Source: Chitinophagales bacterium (lineage in GTDB: Bacteria > Bacteroidota > Bacteroidia > Chitinophagales > Chitinophagaceae). From it: a stretch of DNA of 64,000 bases. The position numbers and the translations under genes were made by a program. Positions 27,821-37,306 of the stretch are shown piece after piece. The DNA is taken from positions 1-64,000 of the forward strand of contig JAATGQ010000142.1 in NCBI GenBank assembly GCA_015654595.1. Reading direction: 5' to 3'. A model generated the notes under the pieces. It was given only the letters and a program-made list of their open reading frames with translations. It ran no database searches and was not told where the DNA came from. Numbering within the stretch: the first letter of the stretch is position 1; the number at the start of each line of letters is the position of its first letter.

Positions 27821-28546
27821 TTACCTGTTCGCATTTCCTTTCAACACCACCAGCTGCCGGATAGAAGTCAGGTGTCCAAACAGTACCAGGGGCACAACAA
27901 ATGAAGGCAGCCAGTTGAATGGGAAGTTTAAAATGGCAATAGCCGGCTGGTCAAACGCAAACCTTTGCAAAGGTGTCGGGGCCGACAGCAGTGCGTTTAC
28001 AACAATATTCAGTAAAAGCCCAAGACAAACTATATTCCATAACAGCATGCCCCGCCGGTTGAAGCTACCTTTCGACACTCCAAAATAGGCAGCAAATGGT
28101 GCCGTGATCCCTGCAAGGATATCATAATTTCGGCCCTCGAACGTCATCAGCCCGGGTACAGCTTTGTTAAGATAAAGCCAGAAAAGAACCAGTTCGACAG
28201 GAATGCGTACGATATTCAACCAGGTCAGATTCTTCAACGGCAAACTATCGGCAAAGGCGCGGCCTTTCGAAGTGGCAAAGACCAGCACGATGACCAACAT
28301 TCCCGGCAGGATACCCAAGAGCAGGAACCTGGGCGGAAAGGACTTGGGCTTCGTAGTATATACACCATTCAATGCCAGTATCGCCTGGAGTATCAGCCAG
28401 CCCGCTAAGGCAGCGAAAATGACCATCGCCCTTCTCTGTGTTGCTGAGACACCCGAAACATTGACCGTACGCACAAACAACAACAACGCAGCGACCGTCG
28501 TCAGGCCAAAAACCAATGGAATGTAAAAAGGTAAAAAAGGATTCAT
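27821..28546 (-). CDS. Polytopic membrane protein of unknown function
   Basis: This 241-residue protein has about seven hydrophobic segments (for example FYIPLVFGLTTVAALLLFV, FLLLGILPGMLVIVLVFAT and LLWNIVCLGLLLNIVVNAL). No family motif was recognised. It lies between an SDR and an NmrA-like gene in the AraC-headed operon, so it probably shares their regulation. Its role, whether transport or sensing, cannot be read from the sequence. Confidence 0.8.
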   Translation of the reverse strand: MNPFLPFYIPLVFGLTTVAALLLFVRTVNVSGVSATQRRAMVIFAALAGWLILQAILALNGVYTTKPKSFPPRFLLLGILPGMLVIVLVFATSKGRAFADSLPLKNLTWLNIVRIPVELVLFWLYLNKAVPGLMTFEGRNYDILAGITAPFAAYFGVSKGSFNRRGMLLWNIVCLGLLLNIVVNALLSAPTPLQRFAFDQPAIAILNFPFNWLPSFVVPLVLFGHLTSIRQLVVLKGNANR

Positions 28547-28559
28547 AACATTTTATTTA

Positions 28560-29315
28560 TTACATGCCTGGACTGAGTTTTCCCATCATATTGATAGCCG
28601 TCTTTCTGTTTAGGAATTTAAAGCCGAATAACATCAACCGGTTCTTCCAGCCCTGTATAACATGCGGCGTTTTTCTTTTTTCCAAAGCCGCTACCAGCTC
28701 TTTAGCTACCTGCTCACTTGTAGAAAGAACAAATTCGGGAAGTGACTTTGCCGTCTGACCTGCATTCCTGTGAAAATCTGACTTGGCCGCACCCGGATTA
28801 AAACTCAATATGAAGACCCCTTTTTTCCTGAACTCGTACCACAGCGATTCTGAAAAATTCGCAACAAAACTCTTGGTGCCCGCATATACTGAACTGCCAG
28901 GAAAGGAGGAATAGGCAAGCAAGGAACCGATGTTTACCAATGCATCGCCCGACTTTGCATTTTTCAGAAATGCATGCGACAATATGACCAGGGCTCCCAT
29001 ATTCAAAAACATAATACCCATCTGGCTTTGCACCGACAAGTCGACAAAGCTGCCGTAGACGCCTGCACCTGCGTTATTGATAAGCACATCATACTTATCT
29101 TCTTCCAGATGAACCGCGATCCTCTCGACATCCTCTTTCTTCGTAAGGTCGGCGACAAGATAACTATGCCCCTGGCCTTTCAGTTCTCCCACTGCACGAG
29201 CCAGTTTTTCTTCATTACGGGCAACCAGCGTCAAACGATACCCTTTATCAGCCAATAGCCGGGCCGTAGCCAAACCAATGCCGCCGCTAGCCCCTGTTAT
29301 CAATATTCTTTTCAT
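28560..29315 (-). CDS. Short-chain dehydrogenase/reductase
   Basis: This is a 251-residue classical SDR oxidoreductase. The NAD(P)-binding motif ITGASGGIGLATA is at the N terminus, NNAGAG near residue 81, the catalytic Ser in LVNIGSLLAYSSFPGS, and the active-site YAGTK (YxxxK). The Arg-rich segment after the first strand (LVARNEEKLARAV) favours NADP. The C-terminal GWKNRLMLFGFKFLNRKT resembles the DltE/YqjQ-like subgroup. The substrate is unknown. It is the second gene of the araC operon. Confidence 0.9.
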   Translation of the reverse strand: MKRILITGASGGIGLATARLLADKGYRLTLVARNEEKLARAVGELKGQGHSYLVADLTKKEDVERIAVHLEEDKYDVLINNAGAGVYGSFVDLSVQSQMGIMFLNMGALVILSHAFLKNAKSGDALVNIGSLLAYSSFPGSSVYAGTKSFVANFSESLWYEFRKKGVFILSFNPGAAKSDFHRNAGQTAKSLPEFVLSTSEQVAKELVAALEKRKTPHVIQGWKNRLMLFGFKFLNRKTAINMMGKLSPGM

Positions 29316-29329
29316 GATCGTATAGTTTA

Positions 29330-30223
29330 TTAGTTAAAAAACTGTTTCTTAAAATCACTGGGCGTCTTCCCCGTCTCTTTCTTGAATAGTTTCGAGAAGT
29401 ACGACATGTTTTCAAATCCAAGGGAATAAGCGACATCGGAAACATTCTCTCCCGAATCTCTCAGCCTTTTTTTGGCGATGCCGATAAGCGCGATGTGAAT
29501 AAGCTCCTGGGCCGTTTTGCCCGTTTCCTGCTTCAACAGGGAAGTCAGATAGCGGGGTGACATATGCAGCGCCAGTGCCAGAGCGGCAACCGAGGGGAGC
29601 CCTTCCGTCGACAATTGATCTTCCTGTATGTAGCTTTCCAATAGCTTATTAAAAGCTGTAACCGTTTTGCCTGTCACCTGCTTGCGATTGATAAACTGCC
29701 GTTTGTAGAACCGTTCGGCATATCGGAGCATGGAACTTATGTTCGCCAGGATAATTCCTTTACTGAACTCATCTTCATTGTTATCATACTCTCCCCCTAT
29801 CGTCTGAAACAATTGGAGAATGATCTTTTCTTCCCGCGGAGAAAGATGCAACGCCTCATCTGTCTCGTAATCGAAAAAAGGATACTTCTGAATCTCCTTT
29901 TGAAGGGGATTGCCAAGAAGGTAGTCTTCGTCAAAAAGGATGATATATCCGTCCTCCTCAAATTCCAGATTTTTGATCTCAATAACCTGACGCGGTTTCC
30001 AAAAAACCATAGATCCTTTGTCGTGATCAAACTTCGTGCGTCCATAAAGCCAATGACCGGCTTTCACCTTTTTCAGACCTATCATATAAAAATCACCGGT
30101 GAATTCCTTGAAATTTAAAACCAGGTCAGGCGTAATCCGGATCAGACTCAACATCGGATGTTCGGGATCAGGGAAGCCATTGTCCCGATGCATTTCACTG
30201 ATGGATTTAAAATGTTTAGTCAT
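29330..30223 (-). CDS. AraC-family transcriptional regulator
   Basis: This 297-residue regulator has a C-terminal double helix-turn-helix of AraC type: LALALHMSPRYLTSLLKQETGKTAQELIH, then VAYSLGFENMSYFSKLFKKETGKTPSDFKKQF with the family signature. The N-terminal half is a cupin-like sensing domain of the kind common in Bacteroidota AraC proteins. It heads the four-gene operon, 14 bp before the SDR gene, and probably controls it. A TACCTTTG element on the minus strand lies about 40 bp before the start. Confidence 0.92.
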   Translation of the reverse strand: MTKHFKSISEMHRDNGFPDPEHPMLSLIRITPDLVLNFKEFTGDFYMIGLKKVKAGHWLYGRTKFDHDKGSMVFWKPRQVIEIKNLEFEEDGYIILFDEDYLLGNPLQKEIQKYPFFDYETDEALHLSPREEKIILQLFQTIGGEYDNNEDEFSKGIILANISSMLRYAERFYKRQFINRKQVTGKTVTAFNKLLESYIQEDQLSTEGLPSVAALALALHMSPRYLTSLLKQETGKTAQELIHIALIGIAKKRLRDSGENVSDVAYSLGFENMSYFSKLFKKETGKTPSDFKKQFFN

Positions 30224-30585
30224 TGCTTATAGTTTTACCGTTTTATCATCCGTTGTCAGGACAAAGGTAGTTCGGCCATATGCCTCGTGCTAACGCTAAT
30301 CTCAGAAATACTAGCACTAATTTCCCATGGGTCATCACCCCGGATCGCCTAATAGTTAATCAATATTGTACCAGGTTTTTACAGGTTCACTATCAAGGCT
30401 TTATAAAGCTAAACTGTCCAATCCCTTACTTTATATCGCCATTTTGTGTCGGAAAACGATTGGTCGTAGCCCATAAAGAAAAAGCCGGGCTGACGCCCGG
30501 CTCCCGGCAAAGCATATTTCCCGGACATTCAGGTAAAAAGCAGCCATCTATTTTTTTAGTTTAGACAGCCACTTTTAATCCGACC
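30224..30585. other. Intergenic region between araC gene and RND operon
   Basis: No gene is supported in these 362 bases. It contains the araC promoter element (TACCTTTG on the minus strand, 30269-30262) and, near the other end, the RND operon terminator. The middle part (30300-30480) shows nothing that I recognise. Confidence 0.4.
30484..30501 (-). terminator. Terminator of the RND efflux operon
   Basis: GCCGGGC (30484-30490) pairs with GCCCGGC (30495-30501) around TGAC. On the minus strand TTTTTCTTT follows. It lies 85 bp after the stop of the RND transporter gene. Confidence 0.8.
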
Positions 30586-33500
30586 TCACCCCATCGCAAC
30601 CGCAGGCATCCCAACCGGAGCGGAAGGCTCCTGTGCATCATGATCGATGCGGGGAGCCAGCAGTTTGTAAAGAACAGGCGTTACCACACGGGTAAGAATG
30701 GTAGAACTCAGCAATCCGCCGATGATCACTATCGCCAGCGGCGAATAGAGGGGATTGTTCTCAGCCACAAGAGGGATCAGACCACCGATCGCCGTCAGCG
30801 TCGTTAGGATGATGGGCACAAAACGGGTTTCGCCTGCCTCCTGGATAGCCTCGTCGAGTCCCTTACCGCCCCTGCGCAGCTGGTCCGTGTAATCAACCAG
30901 CAGGATGGAATTTTTGACTTCGATGCCGATCAGCGCGATGATGCCGATAACCGCGACAAAAGAAAAGGTATTGCCGGTCGCCAAAAGGATCAAAACAGCT
31001 CCAATGATACCCAGCGGAACAACCGAAAGAACGATTAGCGTACCGCGGAAGGTTTTGAATTCCAGGATCAGGATACCGAGGATCCCAAAGATAGTGATCA
31101 GCAGAATTGCGCCCAGACCGCCAAAGCTCTCCTGTTTGCTTTCTACTTCTCCCGCAGCCTTATAAGTAGCGCCTTTCGGAAAGTCCATTTTATCCAGTTT
31201 CTTCAGTACCCCCTCGGTTACGCGCGTGGTGTTGTATCCGCTTTGCAAAAAGGCGGTAACGGTCGTATACCGGTCCTTGTCGTAGTGCTTGATACTGGTC
31301 GGCGAACTCTGGAATTGGATATCTGCCAGCTGGCTCAGCGGAATCGACGCTCCGGTAGAAGAGCTGACATAGACCTTATTCAGCGCTTCGATCGTCTGTT
31401 GCCTGTCGCGGGGCAAACAGACATTGATGTTGTAATCATCTCCCTTATTATTCTCCTTCCGGAATTTGCCTACGTCAAGCCCGGCGATGGCCAGCCGGAT
31501 CGTACGGTCGATCTCGTTGACAGGAACACCCAGGATACCGGCCTTTTCTTTGTTGACCTTTACCTGGATATCCGTCTTCAGCGTCGTCAACTCATTGTTG
31601 ACATATATAGTCCCTTCTGTCTTCTTGAGCAGGTCTTCCACCCGGAACGCAAGACTACGCAGCGTATCGAGGTCTTCCGAAAAGAGCCGGATCGCGATGG
31701 GCGCCTCAACAGGAGGCCCCTGCTCAAAGTCCTTGACTTCGATCTTTGCGCCCGGATAGTCGCTGAACAACTGGCGAAGACTGTCGATCATCTGTCTTTT
31801 TCGGTAGGAAGGCGTCTCTTTCAGTTGGATAAAAAGCTGTGCATAATTGCTTACCTCGTTTTGCGGAATGACGTTGTAATAGATACGGGGATTCCCACGA
31901 CCGACATTGGTCGCATAGTTCTTCAGATCCGGCAGATGGTCGATATGCCTTTCGACATAACGCGCTACACTGTCCGTCGCGGTAAGACTGGTCCCCAGGG
32001 GCGTCGTGATATTGATCAGGAACATTGGCTTTTCGGAGGCGGGAAATACGCTGAAACCAACTCTTGGAACCAATGCCACACATCCGATAAAGATACCCAG
32101 CGCTACCAGCAGCGTAGTCCTTGGATGGATGATCGCATTGTGCAAAAGCCTGCGATAAGAACCATTGATCAGGCGGTGTAAGCCGCGAAGGAAAAAGTTA
32201 CCTTCGGGATGTTCGTGCGCGCTGAGTATCCGGCTCGACAGAAACGGAACGATCGTAAGCGATACAAACAGAGACGCCAGCACCGTAGTCACCACTGCAG
32301 CAGGAAGACTACGTATAAAGTCACCCGCTCCTTCCGGCAGGAACATCAAGGGCAGGAACGCAAAGATCAGGGTGGCGGTACAGCCGATCACAGCCAGGCT
32401 GATCTGCCGGGTAGCGGCGATCGCCGCATCTTTACGGGTATAGCCAAGTCGTAAATACCGCTCGATATTCTCCACGACAACAATACTATCGTCCACCAAA
32501 AGCCCAAGCGCCACAACCATTCCAACGATACTCATCTGGTTGATGGTGATATGAAAAAGGTCCAGCAGGAACAATCCTATCAGCAGGGACAACGGAATGG
32601 AAAGCATTACGACGATGGATGCGCGGGGCCCCAGCGGCAGCAGGGTCAGCAGCACCAAAAAGATTGCAATCCCGAAATCCCTTGCAAAATGTCCAAGACG
32701 CGTCCGGACGCTCTCTGCATTATTGAAGCTCTTATTATACCCAATACTGGGAGGCAGGTCGTGCTGGAACTTCTCTAACACGGGATCCATCTCTTTTTCA
32801 ATAGCAAAGATATTGGTACCTGCCTTGCGGCTTGCAGTGACAAACACGCCCCTCTTACCGTTGAGACGACCGATATAATTCTGGTCTTCATAGCTGAAGG
32901 AAACATCAGCAATATCCTTTACATAGATGATCTTTCCTCCGCTGCTGCTGACGATGGTGTTCTTTATTTCTTCTACGCTCTTATAATCGCCGCTGGTTTT
33001 TACATTGAACTTACGCGTTCCCATTTCAATGCTGCCGCCGGGGATATTGACGTTCTCCCGTTGGATAGCGCCCAGCACAGCATTCAATGGAAGACGATCC
33101 TGCGCCAGCTTTTCGAGGTTCAGCGAAACGCGGACCTGCTGCTGCGGGAATGCCCAGTTGTCGACATTTTTGAGACTCTTGATCTTTTCCAGTCTGTCCC
33201 GCAGCGTCTTGCTCCATTCTTCCAGATCCTTATAAGGAGCCGTTTCGCTCAGCAGCGCAACCTGGAGGATATTGACATCCGAAGGGTCAAAACGCTGGAT
33301 ATCGATGCTCAGGATGTCTTCGGGCAATGTGGGTCGTACAGCATTCAACTCCCGGATCACATCCTGGTATTTCTTATCCGGGTCTTTTTCATATTTAAAT
33401 TCCAGCTGGATAACAGCAAGACCATCATCGATAGTGCTTCGGATACGTTTGACGTCATCCATCGCATTGAAGCGCTTTTCGATAGGGTTGACGACCAGCT

Positions 33501-33705
33501 CTTCCATATCCTTGGGACTTGTGCCGGGATAGATGACGATGGCCGAGAAGCTGGGCGCCTGCATGTCGGGGTCTTCTCCACGTGGCATATTGAGCAGGGA
33601 GCTGACGCCGATCAGTACCAGCATAACAAACACGATAAGAGTGAACTGATAGTTCTTTACCGAGAAAGCGGTGAGACCGCGTGATTTTGGTGTGGGGACG
33701 TTCAT
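30586..33705 (-). CDS. RND efflux transporter (AcrB/HAE1-like)
   Basis: This is the 1039-residue inner-membrane pump of a tripartite efflux system, driven by the proton gradient. The twelve-helix layout is recognisable: the first helix at about residues 20-38, two large periplasmic loops, and TM4 with GLLVDDSIVVVENIERYL, which carries the two Asp residues of the proton relay typical of the HAE family. The segment GIIALIGIEVKNSILLVDYTDQLRRGG is the matching TM10 region. The substrate cannot be stated; the related classes export drugs, detergents and bile-salt-like compounds. It is the last gene of tetR-tolC-mfp-rnd, 9 bp after the adaptor. Confidence 0.95.
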   Translation of the reverse strand: MNVPTPKSRGLTAFSVKNYQFTLIVFVMLVLIGVSSLLNMPRGEDPDMQAPSFSAIVIYPGTSPKDMEELVVNPIEKRFNAMDDVKRIRSTIDDGLAVIQLEFKYEKDPDKKYQDVIRELNAVRPTLPEDILSIDIQRFDPSDVNILQVALLSETAPYKDLEEWSKTLRDRLEKIKSLKNVDNWAFPQQQVRVSLNLEKLAQDRLPLNAVLGAIQRENVNIPGGSIEMGTRKFNVKTSGDYKSVEEIKNTIVSSSGGKIIYVKDIADVSFSYEDQNYIGRLNGKRGVFVTASRKAGTNIFAIEKEMDPVLEKFQHDLPPSIGYNKSFNNAESVRTRLGHFARDFGIAIFLVLLTLLPLGPRASIVVMLSIPLSLLIGLFLLDLFHITINQMSIVGMVVALGLLVDDSIVVVENIERYLRLGYTRKDAAIAATRQISLAVIGCTATLIFAFLPLMFLPEGAGDFIRSLPAAVVTTVLASLFVSLTIVPFLSSRILSAHEHPEGNFFLRGLHRLINGSYRRLLHNAIIHPRTTLLVALGIFIGCVALVPRVGFSVFPASEKPMFLINITTPLGTSLTATDSVARYVERHIDHLPDLKNYATNVGRGNPRIYYNVIPQNEVSNYAQLFIQLKETPSYRKRQMIDSLRQLFSDYPGAKIEVKDFEQGPPVEAPIAIRLFSEDLDTLRSLAFRVEDLLKKTEGTIYVNNELTTLKTDIQVKVNKEKAGILGVPVNEIDRTIRLAIAGLDVGKFRKENNKGDDYNINVCLPRDRQQTIEALNKVYVSSSTGASIPLSQLADIQFQSSPTSIKHYDKDRYTTVTAFLQSGYNTTRVTEGVLKKLDKMDFPKGATYKAAGEVESKQESFGGLGAILLITIFGILGILILEFKTFRGTLIVLSVVPLGIIGAVLILLATGNTFSFVAVIGIIALIGIEVKNSILLVDYTDQLRRGGKGLDEAIQEAGETRFVPIILTTLTAIGGLIPLVAENNPLYSPLAIVIIGGLLSSTILTRVVTPVLYKLLAPRIDHDAQEPSAPVGMPAVAMG

Positions 33706-33714
33706 GGCAAAGTT

Positions 33715-34788
33715 TTAATTGCTGGTGGAAGAAATGATCTTTACGGCCGCGCCATCGGTAAGATAGCCAACCCCATCGGATACGACCTGTTGTACGCTGT
33801 CGAGTCCGCTGCTGACAGCGATAAGGCTATCCTGGAAAAAGGCAAGACGAATAGGAATTTTTTTTACCCGCCGTTGATCCGGCGTGAGCGTATAAACATA
33901 CCCTTTTGTACCGTCGCCTTCAGATAAGGCAGAAGCCGGGATAAAAGAGAAGGTCTTGCTGCCGGGAGGCTGTAGCTGCAGCGTACAAAACAGACCCGGC
34001 GCCAGCCGATGACCGTTGGGAGAGACGGTAACTTCAACGGCATATGTTCCTCCGTTGGGATCGGCCCCCTCAGCCAGCTTGGTGATCTTTCCCAGAAAAG
34101 GCTGATCAGGATAGGCGTCGATGTATACTTTGGCAGCGTCTCCCTTGTGAAGGACTGCCCAATCTTTGTCGGCTACGCCAAAACGCACAACCCACTCGCT
34201 GCTTTCTGTATCATTAAACACCAGCACGGCCGCACCAGGAGAAGCATACTCCCCTTCATTCATCAGCTTTTGCAGGATCGTACCGCCGCTTGCTGCACGG
34301 ATCTGGGCGTATTGCCTGTTGAAGCGGGCAATGCGAAGCACTTCCGTCGCCACCGAAAGCTGAGTATGGGAGTTCTGCAACGATTCCAGCGAAGCCACTG
34401 TATCCTTGTAGAGATTGGAAAGACGACCCGCATCGCGCTGCGCCTTCTGCAGGTTTTGTTCGGCCTGTGTGACCTGGGCGTCGATTTCTGTCAGGTCGAG
34501 CGTAGCCAGTAACTGACCGGCAACGGCATGGTCGCCCTCTTTTACATACACACGCGAAATGATCCCCCCTACTTTAAAGGAAAGACGAGCCTCTCCATTG
34601 GAAGCGATCAGGCCGGAATACTGAAGGGTGCGGCCTTTGGATAGCGTGACGACCGAATGCATTTTTACCGGGATAGGCATTTCCGCAGGCGCCGCGACAG
34701 CAGCTTTATTTTCCCCGCATCTGACCAGGCTGAAAGCGAGGATCGCTACGAGCGGAAACCGAAGAGCGTGAAGGATTGGCGTATTCAT
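33715..34788 (-). CDS. RND efflux periplasmic adaptor (membrane fusion protein)
   Basis: This 357-residue adaptor joins the RND pump to the TolC channel. The N terminus (LVAILAFSLVRCGENK) looks like a lipoprotein signal, although Arg before the Cys is unusual for a lipobox. Family segments are YSGLIASNGEARLSFKVGG, VKEGDHAVAGQLLATLDLTEI (lipoyl-like domain), a coiled-coil hairpin from about residue 105 to 170, and the beta-barrel part DAAKVYIDAYPDQPFLGKI. It lies between the tolC-like and pump genes. Confidence 0.93.
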   Translation of the reverse strand: MNTPILHALRFPLVAILAFSLVRCGENKAAVAAPAEMPIPVKMHSVVTLSKGRTLQYSGLIASNGEARLSFKVGGIISRVYVKEGDHAVAGQLLATLDLTEIDAQVTQAEQNLQKAQRDAGRLSNLYKDTVASLESLQNSHTQLSVATEVLRIARFNRQYAQIRAASGGTILQKLMNEGEYASPGAAVLVFNDTESSEWVVRFGVADKDWAVLHKGDAAKVYIDAYPDQPFLGKITKLAEGADPNGGTYAVEVTVSPNGHRLAPGLFCTLQLQPPGSKTFSFIPASALSEGDGTKGYVYTLTPDQRRVKKIPIRLAFFQDSLIAVSSGLDSVQQVVSDGVGYLTDGAAVKIISSTSN

Positions 34789-34814
34789 ATACTTATGTTT
34801 TGGAGGTGTTGATT

Positions 34815-36275
34815 TTAGAATTTGTAAGTGGCCATAACGCGTTCCAGGTCCGCGGCCCGGTTCAATACGGCAAGCCGGCCAAGAGAATAACGGATCTCAG
34901 CGCTTGTCATCTGACTGCGCGCATCGATCAATTCCACCTGCAAAGCCTGGCCTTCTTTGAATCGCTTTTCCGAAAGCCGGTAGGCCTCTCGGGAACTGGC
35001 AACCTCATCAGACAAGGAATGCAGCGCTTCAGCCGCGGAAGAATAGTTATTCAGCGCTGTTGTGCTTTCCAGCGAAACCTGCTGAGCCAGCTGCCGATAT
35101 TGATCACCGACAGAAGCGATATCGATCTCCGCCTGTCGGATCTTGTACTTATTGTCATTTCCTTTAAAAAGCGACCAGACCATCTGAACTCCAGCCATCT
35201 GATAGAACTGCGAGCCGTCGAAGTGATAGCCGTAGCCCTGAAATCCTACGTCGTAAAAAGCATTGAGCCGCGGTACCCAATAATTCTTGTTCCAGTGAAG
35301 ATTGGATTGCTGAATCCGCTGCCAGCTGCTCAGGCGGGTAAACTCCTCCCGGCTGAACAACAAAATATCTACATCCGTATGGCTGCGGGTTGCGTCTGCC
35401 CCGCCGGCAATGGGGGCGTCAGGAATATCGGTCATGATCGTCGGGTCGACGAGTACCGGTTCATCCAGCGGCCGGTTCAGCAGAAAATTAAAATAGGCGG
35501 CGGCATTCCGGACATTGTTGCCGGCTTCGATCAGGGAAGATTCGACCTGACTGACCTGGGATTGCGAACGGAGGACGGTTTCGCGTGTCGCCATATTGTT
35601 CTCGACCAGCTTCTCGCTGACCCTCCGGTTTTCTTTTACCAACGTCAGCGCAGACAGATAGATATCGGCAGCTTTTCCCGCTTGCAGATATTGATAATAG
35701 GCCTGACGGATACTGCGAACCAGATCACGCCGGTAAATGTCCCGGTCAGCCTGGGAGGAGGTGATCGACTCGCGGCTGACCTCTTTATTATGAAGAAGAT
35801 CGGTATTGATCAGCGGAAGCGTTACCTCGAGCTTGCTGTCCTGGTAATTATTGGGAAGAAACTGAACGGATTCATTGGATACCCGCGGAAATTTATTGGA
35901 ATTCGTCAGTTGGTTCAGAGAAGAATAGACCCCGTTGAGCAGATCCCCAATCGGGATCCCGATGGAACGGCCGCCATCGGCCAGCGTATACTGGGAGTTC
36001 AGGGCCAGCTGAGGATAAAACTGCGCCCTGGCCCGCTGAAGACCGATGCGGGCTTTTTGCCAGTCGAAATTGCGTTGGTGAAGAGCCAGATTGCTGTCGA
36101 GACCCAGGCGGATATAGCGGTCAAGGATTTCGCCGCCAGGAGGTAGAGGCTGTTGAACCGGCGATGAAGCAGACGCCGCATTCGACGGGGCTGAAGATCG
36201 AGCCGGAGGCTGGGCGATAAGCTGCTGAGTATATAGCGCTGCAAGTGCAAAAAGCAGAAAGGAAAGCTTTGGCAT
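34815..36275 (-). CDS. TolC-family outer membrane efflux protein
   Basis: This 486-residue protein has a signal peptide (LSFLLFALAALYTQQLIAQ) and the TolC layout of two repeated helical domains, with YIRLGLDSNLALHQRNFDWQKARIGLQRARAQFYPQLALNSQYTL split over residues 50-95 and LAQQVSLESTTALNNYSSAAEAL in the second half. It forms the outer-membrane exit duct of the RND system. The adaptor gene follows after 26 bp. A TTAACAATGT element lies about 30 bp upstream of the start, shared with the tetR promoter. Confidence 0.92.
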   Translation of the reverse strand: MPKLSFLLFALAALYTQQLIAQPPARSSAPSNAASASSPVQQPLPPGGEILDRYIRLGLDSNLALHQRNFDWQKARIGLQRARAQFYPQLALNSQYTLADGGRSIGIPIGDLLNGVYSSLNQLTNSNKFPRVSNESVQFLPNNYQDSKLEVTLPLINTDLLHNKEVSRESITSSQADRDIYRRDLVRSIRQAYYQYLQAGKAADIYLSALTLVKENRRVSEKLVENNMATRETVLRSQSQVSQVESSLIEAGNNVRNAAAYFNFLLNRPLDEPVLVDPTIMTDIPDAPIAGGADATRSHTDVDILLFSREEFTRLSSWQRIQQSNLHWNKNYWVPRLNAFYDVGFQGYGYHFDGSQFYQMAGVQMVWSLFKGNDNKYKIRQAEIDIASVGDQYRQLAQQVSLESTTALNNYSSAAEALHSLSDEVASSREAYRLSEKRFKEGQALQVELIDARSQMTSAEIRYSLGRLAVLNRAADLERVMATYKF

Positions 36276-36306
36276 GATGTTTAATTTATTGCTATCGTAA
36301 ATACTA

Positions 36307-36316
36307 TTAACAATGT
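36307..36316. promoter_or_regulatory. TTAACAATGT element upstream of tolC-like gene
   Basis: TTAACAATGT here is identical to 37089-37098 in the tetR promoter, and 37071-37080 (TTAACAATAC) is a close variant. It lies 32 bp before the tolC-like start. A shared TetR operator is the simplest reading; this is an inference from repetition and position. Confidence 0.45.
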
Positions 36317-36428
36317 TCTTTTGAAGTCCGAAAAAAAACCCTTTCGGGCAGGCATACCTTTCCTGACACGATTGGCCGGGCCAACCTTGCAGGAAGGTGA
36401 ATTCTATGTACAGTTGCTTATTCCAGGA

Positions 36429-37061
36429 CTAGGACTTCCGTCCGCTGATATCGATATTATTGATGAACCAATTCAGGGATTGCATCATGACGGGCAAAAG
36501 CATTTCTTTTTCGGGAACAAATTTTTCCAAACGCTCCCGGATAGCAAGCGACACAAGACCATGAACAAAGCTCCAGACACTAAGGCTGACAAGCCGGGCA
36601 TCCCCCTTGTCCAGGTAGCCTCTTTCCATACACTCAGCGACAGTAGCAACGAGTCGGCCAATAGCCGCTTCGCCTTTATCCCACTCACAGTCCAACTCCG
36701 CCAGCTTCTTCATCGGTTCTTCCTGGATAAACATCAGGTTATAAAACTCCGGATGGGTCATCCCAAAATGGATATAATTCTCCCCCATCTTGTGAAGCCG
36801 CAGCAGCGGGTTTTGAATGTCGTCCAGATCCGCGTTGAGTTCATGCATCCGCTGAAATCCCAGCTCATGCAGATTAAAAAAGATATCGTCCTTATCCTTA
36901 AAGTATAAATAGACAGTTGTAGGGCTGTATTCGATCAGATCCGCGATTTTGCGAATGGTCACATGTTCGAAACCTTCCTCGGTGAACAACTTCATCGAGG
37001 CGTCGAGGATCAGTTTCCGTATCTCCAGTTTTTGCTTCTCTTTCCGCTCAGTAATGCCCAT
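36429..37061 (-). CDS. TetR-family transcriptional regulator
   Basis: This 210-residue regulator has the TetR N-terminal helix-turn-helix: LILDASMKLFTEEGFEHVTIRKIADLIEYSPTTVYLYFKDKDDIF split over residues 17-61. The C-terminal ligand domain resembles the TetR_C_33/WHG type (YIHFGMTHPEFYNLMF), which is frequent beside RND pumps. It is transcribed toward the efflux genes, 153 bp before the tolC-like gene. It probably represses both itself and the pump, since the same short motif occurs at both promoters. Confidence 0.92.
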   Translation of the reverse strand: MGITERKEKQKLEIRKLILDASMKLFTEEGFEHVTIRKIADLIEYSPTTVYLYFKDKDDIFFNLHELGFQRMHELNADLDDIQNPLLRLHKMGENYIHFGMTHPEFYNLMFIQEEPMKKLAELDCEWDKGEAAIGRLVATVAECMERGYLDKGDARLVSLSVWSFVHGLVSLAIRERLEKFVPEKEMLLPVMMQSLNWFINNIDISGRKS

Positions 37062-37098
37062 GTTAAAATATTAACAATACAAATTTACTTAACAATGT
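37061..37098 (-). promoter_or_regulatory. tetR promoter and candidate operators
   Basis: The minus strand has a perfect -7 element TAAATTTG (37087-37080). An inverted repeat TGTTAA-AATA-TTAACA (37061-37076) covers the expected transcription start and touches the start codon. A TTAACAATGT copy (37089-37098) lies just upstream of the -7 box. Such an arrangement would let a bound repressor block the promoter. Confidence 0.5.
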
Positions 37099-37259
37099 AA
37101 ATAATCCTAATTATCCGCCAATTATTTTTTTGCATCTCTTTTCTGTCTTTTTCTGCCAGACGGGTAGAAGCCAGGCCAGGCAAGCAGGAACATAATTGAC
37201 GGGCGGGGACGAAGATAAAACAATGGGAAGTATGGACTAGAGAAATTCGGGCCTGGTCA

Positions 37260-37289
37260 TTGCCCGTCGTAGGATTTGTGGTAGGTTTG
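37260..37289 (+). promoter_or_regulatory. Promoter of dnaX
   Basis: TTG (37260-37262), a 19-bp spacer and TAGGTTTG (37282-37289) match the Bacteroidota sigma-ABfr-type consensus TTG-N19-21-TAnnTTTG. The ATG of dnaX follows at 37307, after AAGGAG, a fair Shine-Dalgarno sequence. Confidence 0.6.
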
Positions 37290-37306
37290 CTGAAGGAGCG
37301 AAAACA

